A stretch of DNA of 35,165 nucleotides, from contig CAJUBL010000029.1 in the NCBI GenBank assembly GCA_910584665.1, positions 1-35,165 of the forward strand. The letters run 5' to 3'. Positions 8,605 to 16,458 of the stretch are shown here, piece after piece. The position numbers and the translations under genes were made by a program. Each line of letters begins with the position of its first letter. Within the stretch, counting starts at the first letter, position 1. Under the pieces are notes generated by a model that saw only the letters and a program-made list of their open reading frames with translations, ran no database searches and was not told the DNA's origin. Source of the DNA: an uncultured Muribaculaceae bacterium. Its GTDB lineage: Bacteria > Bacteroidota > Bacteroidia > Bacteroidales > Muribaculaceae.

Positions 8605-10005
8605 TCAGTTAATTTCCGCTTTAATGACTTCATTGGCGGCATGACGAAGAGTCACATCATCCATCAGAGCCTGCTTCTCAAGCTCCAGTATCTCCTGCGA
8701 CACACCGTGGTCTCCTTCACCATATCTATGCCGCAAAGCCTCAAGCCGGGATGCGTTGGCCCTTACACTCTCCTCAAGGTCAAGATAATGACGCATAGCC
8801 AGACGTGCATCAAAGTTCGTAAGCTGTTCAATCCGTGTGATCACACGCCCGTCCGGTAAAGCAAAACGACACTGGTCACGCAATCTCCGCGCCGAAGTCG
8901 AGATACCGGCTATAGACCTGAGCAATCCGCTATAATCGGCACCGGTCTCCCATGTCGAGGCTATCGACGACAACGAGGCACGCTCACGCAAATCAGGCGA
9001 GGTTACATCGACATTGACTCTCATCTCTGACGGCACGAACAGATATATGGTCACCATCCCTTCGATACGGTTGCGGTCACTGGCCCACCACCCTACTCCG
9101 GTCGACTCGTCAATGGCAAGCATATAATCATTGTAAGGCGAATTATATGGCATACCCAGATTCTGAGGCTGCAGGAATCCGGACCCGTCACGACGGGTTA
9201 TGAACAGATCATAACCACCAAGACTTCCCTCGCCGTCACTTGCATAGTATAACGTGATTCCGTCAGGCATCAGAAAAGGATAGTTGGCATCACCTCCGTT
9301 ACCAAGATGATCGCCCACCTCCTGAGGGGCATCCCATTCGTCTCCGTAAAGTGACACCGATCTCACAAGCCGGTAATTGTTTTCGTCGTCAGGGGCGGCC
9401 CACATCATCTCGGTGCGACTCTCGGGCTCGTATACCACAGTCGGCGTCGCGGCCGCAAAATCGGACGGGAGCACAGAGGGGGCGTTAAGTGAACCGCTCC
9501 CAGGTGACAGCCGATAGTGGGCAAAGAACTCATCGGCCGGCACATTGATACTGTCAAAGACTACTATTTTCTCGACACGGTTAAGCATATTGCGTGTACG
9601 TTCCAGCTGACCGGTCACAGCGTCCGACTCGTCCGATAATGTCTTACGGCCTTTTTTAAGACCCTTACGATAGTCGGCAAGCAGCTGGTCGGCATCATCG
9701 ATGCGATACTGACGTATTGCGATCTCGATAAGCCCGAGACGGGCATCGTTGTTCCTGGCAACCGCTTTTTTATATTGGGCAATGGCGTCGGTATCGTTAC
9801 CCAATGCACGGTAACAGTCGCCCAGAAGAACCGGAACAGCTGTATTACGCGGTTCCTTTGTCGCCAGAGTCCTGAGCATAGATATCGCCGACTCGTAGTC
9901 GCCGGCTTCGATTAACACACGGGCTTCCTTTACTGATGCCGCGCTGAGCGACATCGGCAACAGCATCATTACGACAGCTGTCATTTTTTTTAAAGCTTGC
10001 ATCAT
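8605..10005 (-). CDS. Exported TPR / PD40 beta-propeller protein
   Basis: A 466-residue protein with a signal peptide (residues 1-22, ending SLSAA). TPR-like repeats follow (about 23-120; EAGDYESAISMLRTLATKEP, LLGDCYRALGNDTDAIAQYKK), then a helical linker. A WD40-like PD40 propeller segment covers about 190-320 (ANYPFLMPDGITLYYAS, GGYDLFITRR, GVGWWASDRN), and a charged helical C-terminus closes it. TPR plus PD40 is common in Bacteroidetes envelope proteins, some of which end in OmpA domains; this one has none. Its ATG overlaps the stop of the ArgC-like gene by 4 bp (10002-10005), implying translational coupling. A scaffold role in the periplasm is inferred; no specific function is recognised. 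Confidence 0.75.
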   Translation of the reverse strand: MMQALKKMTAVVMMLLPMSLSAASVKEARVLIEAGDYESAISMLRTLATKEPRNTAVPVLLGDCYRALGNDTDAIAQYKKAVARNNDARLGLIEIAIRQYRIDDADQLLADYRKGLKKGRKTLSDESDAVTGQLERTRNMLNRVEKIVVFDSINVPADEFFAHYRLSPGSGSLNAPSVLPSDFAAATPTVVYEPESRTEMMWAAPDDENNYRLVRSVSLYGDEWDAPQEVGDHLGNGGDANYPFLMPDGITLYYASDGEGSLGGYDLFITRRDGSGFLQPQNLGMPYNSPYNDYMLAIDESTGVGWWASDRNRIEGMVTIYLFVPSEMRVNVDVTSPDLRERASLSSIASTWETGADYSGLLRSIAGISTSARRLRDQCRFALPDGRVITRIEQLTNFDARLAMRHYLDLEESVRANASRLEALRHRYGEGDHGVSQEILELEKQALMDDVTLRHAANEVIKAEIN

Positions 10006-10937
10006 AGTGCCGACGGTTTGATTGCGAGTCCGGTGCGTTCCGATAACCCGAATAATAAATTCATATTGTGTACAGCCGTTCCGGCCGAGCCCTTTAACAT
10101 ACTGTCAATCACTGATGTCACCAGCAATCGTGTGTCATGTTTTTCCAGATGCAGTATACACTTGTTGGTGTTGGCTACATCCTTGAGATCCACTTGTTTA
10201 TCGGCTACGAATGTAAAACTGTGATCTGAATAATAATCATCATACAATCGTCTTATCTCATTGATTGACAACGGACAATCAAGATACACGGCAGCTATGA
10301 GACCACGAGACAGTCCTCCTAACACAGGCACCATCTCTACCCGCGAGCTGAACGATGCCTGCAACATGCGCAGTGTTTGTTCTATTTCAGCCTCGTGGCT
10401 GTGAGAGAGTGCTTTATACAATTTTACATTATCGGCAAGCAACGGGTCGCCCGATACTGCCGTTACATGTATGTCACCGTTGACAAGTAAATTTCTGGCA
10501 AGAGGCAGCAGGGCCAGTTCGACGGCAATAGCAAAAGCACCCGGGTTAGCTACACGTGTGGCACCCCTCACCATAGTCTTACGGTTAAGTTCGGGGAGGC
10601 CGTAGACATACTCGTTATCTTCGGCCGCCATCCTATAATCGCCCGACAGATCTATTATCTTTATACCACGTGTCTCATCCCTGACACTGTCAAGAAAATC
10701 ACGGGCTGTCCCGGTATGAAAGCAGTTAAAAAGAACATCTATTTCATCCCATACGGGCTTGTCGACAACAACCGTATCACACTCACCGATGAGTCCCTTA
10801 TGGACATCACACACAGGAGTTCCGGCACAGCGTTCGCTCTGTATCCATTTAAGGTCAACATCAGGGTGATTGAGCAACAGCCTTATAATCTCGCCGGCAA
10901 CCTTTGTATCCCCCCCGGTAATACCTACTTTAATCAT
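10002..10937 (-). CDS. argC-like: ArgC-family protein lacking the catalytic cysteine (putative pseudoenzyme)
   Basis: A 311-residue homologue of N-acetyl-gamma-glutamyl-phosphate reductase. Conserved ArgC blocks include IRLLLNHPDVDL, IKIIDLSGDYRM, YGLPELNR, TNKCILHLEKH and the C-terminal KGSAGTAVHNMNL. Key active-site parts are altered. The catalytic-Cys motif ANPGC reads ANPGA (Ala134, codon 10536-10538). The nucleotide loop normally GGAGYTAGE reads GGDTKVAGE. The segment after strand VTAVSG (residue 163), normally carrying STGAG and a conserved SHF, is replaced by about 10 unrelated residues, a net loss of about 12. The HxHxxEI His region survives. The frame is intact, so this is not a simple decayed gene. 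No other arg genes are nearby. Reductase activity is doubtful. Confidence 0.82.
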   Translation of the reverse strand: MIKVGITGGDTKVAGEIIRLLLNHPDVDLKWIQSERCAGTPVCDVHKGLIGECDTVVVDKPVWDEIDVLFNCFHTGTARDFLDSVRDETRGIKIIDLSGDYRMAAEDNEYVYGLPELNRKTMVRGATRVANPGAFAIAVELALLPLARNLLVNGDIHVTAVSGDPLLADNVKLYKALSHSHEAEIEQTLRMLQASFSSRVEMVPVLGGLSRGLIAAVYLDCPLSINEIRRLYDDYYSDHSFTFVADKQVDLKDVANTNKCILHLEKHDTRLLVTSVIDSMLKGSAGTAVHNMNLLFGLSERTGLAIKPSAL

Positions 10938-10963
10938 AAAAACAATTTATATGTTTCAATCCA

Positions 10964-10971
10964 CAAATTTA
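10964..10971 (-). promoter_or_regulatory. Possible -7 box for the ArgC-like/TPR pair
   Basis: TAAATTTG on the minus strand, about 27 bp before the ArgC-like ATG. No good TTTG box is found at the expected distance, so only the -7 element is supported. Confidence 0.4.
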
Positions 10972-11075
10972 CAAAGAATATTCGATAAAAAAAATAGCGG
11001 AATCCGACCCGGAATAACCGCATCCAATATTTTTAAGCTCAGATTCTTCCTACGCTTTACTTCGAAAGCGTTCTA

Positions 11076-11239
11076 AGAGTATGTCTGAACTTAACAGAAC
11101 TTCAGATTCAGGATCCTGTCCGGTCTGTTCCGATCTCAGATTCTGTCATTATGGAACCCCATAACTCCGTCATCGGAGACAGGAACAGTCCCGGACATGC
11201 TCTCTGAATCTTTCGTCCCGTTAAATTCAAACATACTCT
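11076..11239. repeat. 164-bp imperfect palindrome (MITE-like or long-hairpin element)
   Basis: The outer arms, AGAGTATGTCTGAACTTAAC (11076-11095) and its complement at 11220-11239, match at 18 of 20 positions. Nested matches continue inward with constant symmetry: AGATTCAG 11104-11111 with 11204-11211; TGTCCGG 11117-11123 with 11191-11197; CTGTTCC 11125-11131 with 11182-11188; and a perfect centre TTATGG/CCATAA at 11149-11164. No target-site duplication is obvious and no ORF is inside. It may be a non-autonomous mobile element or a long structured RNA. Confidence 0.8.
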
Positions 11240-11390
11240 GAGTGGACAATTATAATTGAACGATTGCCGCAAATTACACGAAAAACATCTTACAACTGAT
11301 ACACTGATTTTTCACACCTTGCTCTGAATGTGCTGTATAGCACAGTTGTCCGGTCATAAAGCAGGAAGGAGGGAGATTTGCCGCATATCG

Positions 11391-12617
11391 CTACGACTTC
11401 CCGAAAAGATCACGGTAAATAGCATCGGTGGCGCCTAACATCGATCTCACGTAGTCCCCCGCCGTCTTAGCCGCTACCGAGCGCACACTATTGTCAAGCA
11501 TTCTGTCCATCACCGCCTCGAAGGCCTCGCGACTGTCTACACTGAACGCGCCCCGGCGTTCAACGAGATCTACAGCTTCCCTGAACTTGCTGTAGCGCGG
11601 ACCGAATATTACAGGCAGGTCATATACAGCGGCCTCGTTGATATTGTGTATCCCAGTCCCGAAGCCACCGCCTACAATAGCTATGTCACAATACCGGTAC
11701 ATTGCCGCAAGTTTGCCGAAGCAGTCGACTATCAACGTCTGCCTGCTGTTGTCACCGTCAAATGACGACAATCTTACCGCTCCGTTCGTGAGTCTGCGCC
11801 CGAGGGCAGCCAGACGCGCTTCGTCAAATTCGTGAGGTGCGATGATAAGCTTGACGTCTGGATGTGAGTTAAACCACGGTATGTATACAGCCTCGTCAGA
11901 CGGCCAGCTGCTTCCGGCTATCACACACATACTCCCCGACTTTGAAAACAACTCCACCTCGGGCATCTCCGAGACCACGTTCATGATATCAGTCACGCGG
12001 TCAAAACGGGTGTCGCCCACAACCTTAGTATTGTTCACTCCTATGCCGGCCAGAAGCTCACGCGAGGCTTCGTCCTGAAGGTAAAGCGTATCGAAGTAAC
12101 CAAGCATACGTCTGAACATTCCGCCCCAAGGCCTGAAAAAAATCTGGCCGGACCTGAATATTGCCGAGATAATATAGGTGGGTACATTATGGTGGTGAAG
12201 CTGCTCGAGATAATTGCCCCAAAATTCATATTTTACGAATATGGCCATCGAGGGATTGACCCTCCCGACAAACCGACGGGCCTCTGACGGCGTGTCAAAA
12301 GGCAGGTAACACACAGCATCGACCATAGGATAATTCCTGCGCACTTCATATCCGGAAGGTGAAAAAAACGTGAGAAGTATCTTGCGGTCGGGATGCTGAC
12401 GGCGCAGTCTCTCAATGAGCGGACGTCCCTGTTCAAACTCTCCGAGCGACGCGGCATGAATCCATATAGGACGGTCACATGGCCTCAGCCTTGAGCCTAT
12501 GATATCAAATGTCTCGCTCTGTCCCGCCCTCATTTTCCTGAGTTTGGGCGACCGTATGGCACCCACGCCCGACAGTCCCGACATCAGATGCATCGCTGTG
12601 TTGTATATCAGATTCAT
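11391..12617 (-). CDS. waaA: 3-deoxy-D-manno-octulosonic acid (Kdo) transferase
   Basis: A 408-residue glycosyltransferase (GT30) that transfers Kdo from CMP-Kdo to lipid IVA in lipid A/LPS core synthesis, at the cytoplasmic face of the inner membrane. The N-terminus is a short hydrophobic anchor. IWIHAASLGEFEQGRPLIE carries the catalytic Glu, and LTFFSPSGYEV, FVKYEFWGNY and GDTRFDRV are family blocks. The C-terminal half holds VIAGSSWPSDE and the nucleotide-sugar region GGGFGTGIHNINEAA. The ATG overlaps the preceding gene's stop by 4 bp (12614-12617), so the two are coupled. Length and motifs are full. Confidence 0.95.
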   Translation of the reverse strand: MNLIYNTAMHLMSGLSGVGAIRSPKLRKMRAGQSETFDIIGSRLRPCDRPIWIHAASLGEFEQGRPLIERLRRQHPDRKILLTFFSPSGYEVRRNYPMVDAVCYLPFDTPSEARRFVGRVNPSMAIFVKYEFWGNYLEQLHHHNVPTYIISAIFRSGQIFFRPWGGMFRRMLGYFDTLYLQDEASRELLAGIGVNNTKVVGDTRFDRVTDIMNVVSEMPEVELFSKSGSMCVIAGSSWPSDEAVYIPWFNSHPDVKLIIAPHEFDEARLAALGRRLTNGAVRLSSFDGDNSRQTLIVDCFGKLAAMYRYCDIAIVGGGFGTGIHNINEAAVYDLPVIFGPRYSKFREAVDLVERRGAFSVDSREAFEAVMDRMLDNSVRSVAAKTAGDYVRSMLGATDAIYRDLFGKS

Positions 12618-13696
12618 GGCAGGCTTGGTTTCAGTTTATAGCCCGAAGGTAGTTTCCTGAACGAGCTGTCAATATATACTCTCACTACAAGACGCTGATA
12701 GAATGTGAAATTATTCTCAGCAAGATTGAAATCAAGGGACGCCCTCATGTTGACAAACCGGTTGTCGATGATCGTACCGTAAACTGATGTCCTGTTGTAC
12801 CACGACGACCTGTAGTAAGGTTCCCCCTGATCGAGCAACGGACCGAAATCGCTGTAGTAAGGAAACAGTTTTTCTCCGGCATAGGTTGTATTATGCCATT
12901 CGAGCCACTTCCACCGCAGGGTGACATCAAGCCACGCGCCTACAGGCATCTTCCACTTGTCATAAGCCCGGTTGCGGGTTATGGAACTTAGTGCGCCCAC
13001 TCTCACGGCAAGGCTGTCCAGACCTACGCGCTGAGTGAAATCCAAACCCACATAGGGGTTGACGAGAAAATTATCGACTATGTGCTGATCGGGATCAGGA
13101 TTGCTTGTCAACGCGAAATGATTCATCACAGCCACTCCGCCGGCCATCAGCATGCTTCCTTTACGCTGCCACTCGCCATGGGCTATGATATTGAACGCCT
13201 CGCGACGGGATTCGGACTGCATGGCCCGCCAGTCGACAAGAGCCTCGAAATAGCCGTCACTACCATCGTATGTCGCCATGAAGCCTCTGACATTGCGCTG
13301 CATGTAACATATCGAGTCATTCCATACATAGTTTGGAAGCTGACGGTGCATGAGTGTGCGCGGGAACATACCCATAGCCACACTCCATCCCGTTCCGCCT
13401 CCTTTATATCTGTAATAGAGTGTGGGTGACAGACGTTTGCCATACCACTCCGAGCCTATAGGCTGTGTCCATACCACGCCCCCCATCAGTCGGTGGGTAC
13501 CGTCAAACATCGATACACCGATCTCAGGCGACAGCTGGGTATGGAAGAATGTGCGCGTATCGGTCATCCTGCTGTCCCCCTCACGATTATCAAAAACCGT
13601 GTTGAAGTCGACATTCCACTCCAACTGCTGGGCCACCGTATGACAGCAACATGACGCCATCACCAGAATGGCCGCAATAAGCAGACATTTTCTCAT
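12614..13696 (-). CDS. Putative outer-membrane beta-barrel protein, unknown function
   Basis: A 360-residue exported protein. The signal peptide runs through MRKCLLIAAILVMASCCCH to TVAQQ. The rest alternates polar and aromatic residues (TLYYRYKGGG, GWSVAMGMFPR, LEWNVDFNTVF), as in outer-membrane strands. I recognise no named family. ASCCC near the signal end could be a lipobox, although cleavage at VAQ is equally plausible. It overlaps waaA by 4 bp, which suggests a role linked to LPS or envelope assembly, but that is only context. The start lies 20 bp from the edge of the 264-bp inverted-repeat element, so its promoter is unclear: it was either read through from gltX or displaced. Confidence 0.65.
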   Translation of the reverse strand: MRKCLLIAAILVMASCCCHTVAQQLEWNVDFNTVFDNREGDSRMTDTRTFFHTQLSPEIGVSMFDGTHRLMGGVVWTQPIGSEWYGKRLSPTLYYRYKGGGTGWSVAMGMFPRTLMHRQLPNYVWNDSICYMQRNVRGFMATYDGSDGYFEALVDWRAMQSESRREAFNIIAHGEWQRKGSMLMAGGVAVMNHFALTSNPDPDQHIVDNFLVNPYVGLDFTQRVGLDSLAVRVGALSSITRNRAYDKWKMPVGAWLDVTLRWKWLEWHNTTYAGEKLFPYYSDFGPLLDQGEPYYRSSWYNRTSVYGTIIDNRFVNMRASLDFNLAENNFTFYQRLVVRVYIDSSFRKLPSGYKLKPSLP

Positions 13697-13716
13697 ACTG
13701 ACAAAATTCTATTATT

Positions 13717-13980
13717 AGACCCCGTTCCCCAATTTATGTCAAATCAGGGGCGGTCAGTCTTTGAGCTATTTTGCTTTAAATCAGAGGGAGCATAGCTGTA
13801 GCTATGTGACCGATGATTTGAAGCAAAATAGCCAAAGAATAGCCGGGGCCGGGAGTCGTATTTGATTTTCAATTTTCTTTACTTAATAATTGTTTCAAGT
13901 TTCGGATTCGATCCTATCATAAAAGTTACCATCTCAAGTTATGCGACCCCTGATTTAACATAAATTGGGGAACGGGGTCT
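13717..13980. mobile_element. 264-bp MITE-like element with 34-bp terminal inverted repeats
   Basis: Terminal repeats 13717-13750 and 13947-13980 match at 33 of 34 bp, beginning AGACCCCGTTCCCCAATTTA. Both sides are flanked by TATT (13713-13716 and 13981-13984), a plausible 4-bp target duplication. Inside is a long hairpin (13758-13838). There is no ORF. It sits exactly at the gltX stop: the last stop-codon base is the element's own terminal base, and excision would restore TAA. It is probably a non-autonomous element moved by a transposase encoded elsewhere. Confidence 0.85.
13758..13838. repeat. Internal long hairpin of the 264-bp element
   Basis: An arm beginning TCTTTGAGCTATTTTGCTTT (13758-13783) pairs with 13814-13838 across about 25 bp, with one bulge and one mismatch. 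The apex CATAGC-TGTA-GCTATG is at 13791-13806. Confidence 0.78.
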
Positions 13981-15515
13981 TATTCTTCAGGTAGCTTGAT
14001 TCGGTCAATGCCCAGCTGTATGCGACGGATAGTCTCCTCAGGATCCATCAGCTCGGTGATATCAAACATATGCGGTCCTTTACATTCGCCCACAACAGTC
14101 AGCCTGAATGCATTCATCACATTACCCAAGTGGTATCCTTTATCGGCAATCCATCCCAGGACAACAGGCTCAGCTTCGGATGATTTCCAGGACGGCATGC
14201 TCCTGAGCACCTCGATAAGCTCTGCCATAATGCGCGGCATCCCGTCGCTCCAACGCTTCTTAACAGCCTTGGGATCATAGCTGTCAGGCTGTACAAAGAA
14301 GAATGATGCCTGATCCCACAGGTCGCTCACGAAGTTTATACGGCTCTTCACCATTCCTACAGCACGGGCTATATACCCGTCACTGAATTCTGAGATGTCG
14401 ACACCATGTTTTTCAAGTACGGGCCTGAACATACCGGCCAAGGTCATGTCGTCGAGCTCCTGCAAGTACTGGTGATTGAACCATTTGCCTTTCTCATAGG
14501 CAAATTTTGCTCCAGCCTTGGAGCAGTGCTCGAACGAGAACTTGCCTATCAGTTCCTGCATGGTCATTATCTCGGTATCATCACCCGGGTTCCATCCGAG
14601 CAATGCGAGAAAATTTATTACGGCCCCGGGCAGGTAACCGTTCTCCCGATATCCGGCCGATACGGCTCCGCTGGCCGGATCATGCCACTCAAGCGGAAAA
14701 ACAGGGAATCCCAGACGGTCACCATCGCGCTTTGACAGTTTTCCCTTTCCGTCAGGCTTGAGCAACAATGGAAGATGCACAAACCGAGGCATCGTATCGG
14801 TCCAGCCGAAAGCCTCATACAATAGCACATGAAGCGGTGCCGACGGCAACCACTCCTCACCGCGTATCACATGCGACACTTCCATCAGGTGATCGTCAAC
14901 AATATTGGCAAGATGATACGTGGGCAGATCGTCGGCGCTCTTGTACAACACCTTGTCATCAAGTACACTCGAATTTATGGTTACCTTTCCTCTCACCAGA
15001 TCATCGACCTCAACGTCCCGGCCAGGTTCGATCAAAAAGCGTACAACATATTTCTCACCGCTGTCTATAAGCGACTTTACCTCGTCGGCCGACATAGTAA
15101 GCGAATTACGCATGGACATACGGGTCGATGCGTCATACTGCCAGTTGGGTTTCGAGGCACGTGCAGCTTCAAGTTCGGCCGGAGTATCGAATGCAATGTA
15201 AGCCTTTCCGGCGTCAAGCAACTGTCTCACATATCCGCGATAGATGTCGCGACGCTCGCTCTGACGATATGGTCCGTGCGGGCCTCCGCAGCCGACCCCC
15301 TCGTCTATCTCTATCCCGAGCCACTTCAGAGCCTCTACAATATAATCCTCGGCTCCCGGCACAAAACGCTGTGAATCGGTATCCTCTATACGAAGAATCA
15401 TGACACCGCCATGACGGCGGGCAAACAGATAGTTATAAAGCGCCGTACGAACACCGCCAATGTGTAACGGACCTGTAGGAGAGGGAGCAAATCTGACGCG
15501 AACCTGTCTTTCCAT
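13980..15515 (-). CDS. gltX: Glutamate-tRNA ligase
   Basis: A class I aminoacyl-tRNA synthetase that charges tRNA-Glu; 511 residues, full length. The HIGH motif is in FAPSPTGPLHIGGVRTALYN, and the KMSKS equivalent is KLSKRDGD (about residue 265). The C-terminal helical anticodon-binding domain (about 340-511) is present. Possible use on tRNA-Gln depends on whether the cell has glnS, which is not visible here. The stop codon TAA falls on the boundary of the 264-bp inverted-repeat element, so the protein appears unaltered. A TACCTTTG -7 box lies at 15552-15559, 37 bp upstream. Confidence 0.97.
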   Translation of the reverse strand: MERQVRVRFAPSPTGPLHIGGVRTALYNYLFARRHGGVMILRIEDTDSQRFVPGAEDYIVEALKWLGIEIDEGVGCGGPHGPYRQSERRDIYRGYVRQLLDAGKAYIAFDTPAELEAARASKPNWQYDASTRMSMRNSLTMSADEVKSLIDSGEKYVVRFLIEPGRDVEVDDLVRGKVTINSSVLDDKVLYKSADDLPTYHLANIVDDHLMEVSHVIRGEEWLPSAPLHVLLYEAFGWTDTMPRFVHLPLLLKPDGKGKLSKRDGDRLGFPVFPLEWHDPASGAVSAGYRENGYLPGAVINFLALLGWNPGDDTEIMTMQELIGKFSFEHCSKAGAKFAYEKGKWFNHQYLQELDDMTLAGMFRPVLEKHGVDISEFSDGYIARAVGMVKSRINFVSDLWDQASFFFVQPDSYDPKAVKKRWSDGMPRIMAELIEVLRSMPSWKSSEAEPVVLGWIADKGYHLGNVMNAFRLTVVGECKGPHMFDITELMDPEETIRRIQLGIDRIKLPEE

Positions 15516-15551
15516 ATAAATCTATGTTTTTGTTTCTTTCGAATTGAATTG

Positions 15552-15559
15552 CAAAGGTA
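15552..15559 (-). promoter_or_regulatory. -7 box of gltX promoter
   Basis: TACCTTTG on the minus strand, upstream of gltX. No TTTG is found at the usual -33 distance; that position is occupied by the solitary terminal-repeat-like sequence at 15573-15585. Confidence 0.6.
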
Positions 15560-15572
15560 CGAAATTTAGCTT

Positions 15573-15585
15573 AGACCCCGTTCCC
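15573..15585. repeat. Solitary 13-bp copy of the MITE terminal sequence
   Basis: AGACCCCGTTCCC is identical to the first 13 bp of the 264-bp element's terminal repeats. It occurs alone between gltX and the next gene, and the match stops there. It may be a remnant end, or an end of a related element whose partner lies elsewhere. Confidence 0.55.
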
Positions 15586-15624
15586 TTTCTGTTATTTTAT
15601 TGGCATAAGAGTTTCCTTATACCA

Positions 15625-16446
15625 TCAGTCCAGATGGTAACGACGACGCAATTCCAGATCGGCCGCAGTTGCCCGGAAGTCTGAGATCCAGGCATCAAGT
15701 GTATCACACAGCACGCTGTCCCTCTTGTTTACAAGCCATGATTGGAACTGATTGAACGATATCTCTACCGACGAATCGAGCCATGGATAGTCGGATTTCA
15801 TTATCTCGGCAAGATGCCGGTTCACCACGGCATTAGGCAGCTGAAATCTCGCCACCATGATAATGAGCTGTTCCGAACCGAGTTCCGGATCCTCGACAAT
15901 GTATATCGTGTCTCCGAGTTCACGGGTGAGATGCTCCAGTCGTGTCCTGAACGGGGAGTTGAGCGGCACATGAATAGTATCACCGGTAAGGCTTAACTGA
16001 TCGGGATACCTCAGACAGCCCGCCGAATCCCGGCACTGCACCAGCACCTGACGGTCTATAAGCACCGGCCTCGTAGCCCTGAAACGCTTCCTCAGACTGC
16101 TGTTGGCCGCAATATCGCCTATCACGACATCATATCGTCCGTTTTCAAGATTTTCAAGCACACTCTCAAGGTGAGTGAAACCATCAACTTTCAAAGGCCT
16201 GCCATGCGCCGATGCAAGCATTCTGACCATGTCATAATAATATCCCGACAATGTATCGCCACTGGTCGACAATCCTATCGGCGATATCTCGATAGCGACA
16301 TTGAGCGTGTCACCGCCGGCACGGTTATCGCTTACATGCCAAGTAGGCGATGTACAGTTACGCACCAGAAACATCGCGCCTATAACCGCGGCAAGCAACA
16401 GAAGATAAATGGCGGTCGTGCCATGACGATATTCCAGACGTTTCAT
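15625..16446 (-). CDS. Membrane-anchored periplasmic solute-binding (SBP_bac_3-like) domain protein
   Basis: A 273-residue protein. One hydrophobic segment at about residues 12-29 is followed by a periplasmic domain of the extracellular amino-acid-binding type 3 fold (LNVAIEISPIGLS, GYYYDMVRMLASAHG, NGRYDVVIGDIAANSSLRKRF, then a hinge and LPNAVVNRHLAEI). In such proteins this domain binds a small ligand. MltF lytic transglycosylases carry the same domain before a catalytic SLT domain, but here the protein ends after the binding domain. No ABC permease or ATPase is adjacent. It starts 12 bp after the large porin ends on the same strand, so they are probably one operon. Ligand and partner are unknown. 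Confidence 0.72.
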   Translation of the reverse strand: MKRLEYRHGTTAIYLLLLAAVIGAMFLVRNCTSPTWHVSDNRAGGDTLNVAIEISPIGLSTSGDTLSGYYYDMVRMLASAHGRPLKVDGFTHLESVLENLENGRYDVVIGDIAANSSLRKRFRATRPVLIDRQVLVQCRDSAGCLRYPDQLSLTGDTIHVPLNSPFRTRLEHLTRELGDTIYIVEDPELGSEQLIIMVARFQLPNAVVNRHLAEIMKSDYPWLDSSVEISFNQFQSWLVNKRDSVLCDTLDAWISDFRATAADLELRRRYHLD

Positions 16447-16458
16447 CAGTACACAGAA

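Larger units (their letters stand above)
10938..11390. other. 453-bp intergenic region between ArgC-like gene and waaA
   Basis: No plausible gene. It holds a candidate -7 box near 10964 and a 164-bp palindrome (11076-11239). Downstream of waaA it has a short hairpin TGTGCT-GTAT-AGCACA (11329-11344) without a U-tract. Confidence 0.6.

Noticed and set aside
10002..10937. ArgC-like gene as a decayed pseudogene
   Set aside because: The frame is open over 311 codons, many family blocks are conserved and the start is coupled to the next gene. The changes concentrate at the active site, so constrained divergence is more likely than decay, though recent inactivation cannot be excluded.
13711..13984. 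Insertion sequence with transposase
   Set aside because: The element has terminal repeats but only 264 bp and no ORF. No transposase is encoded anywhere in the window.
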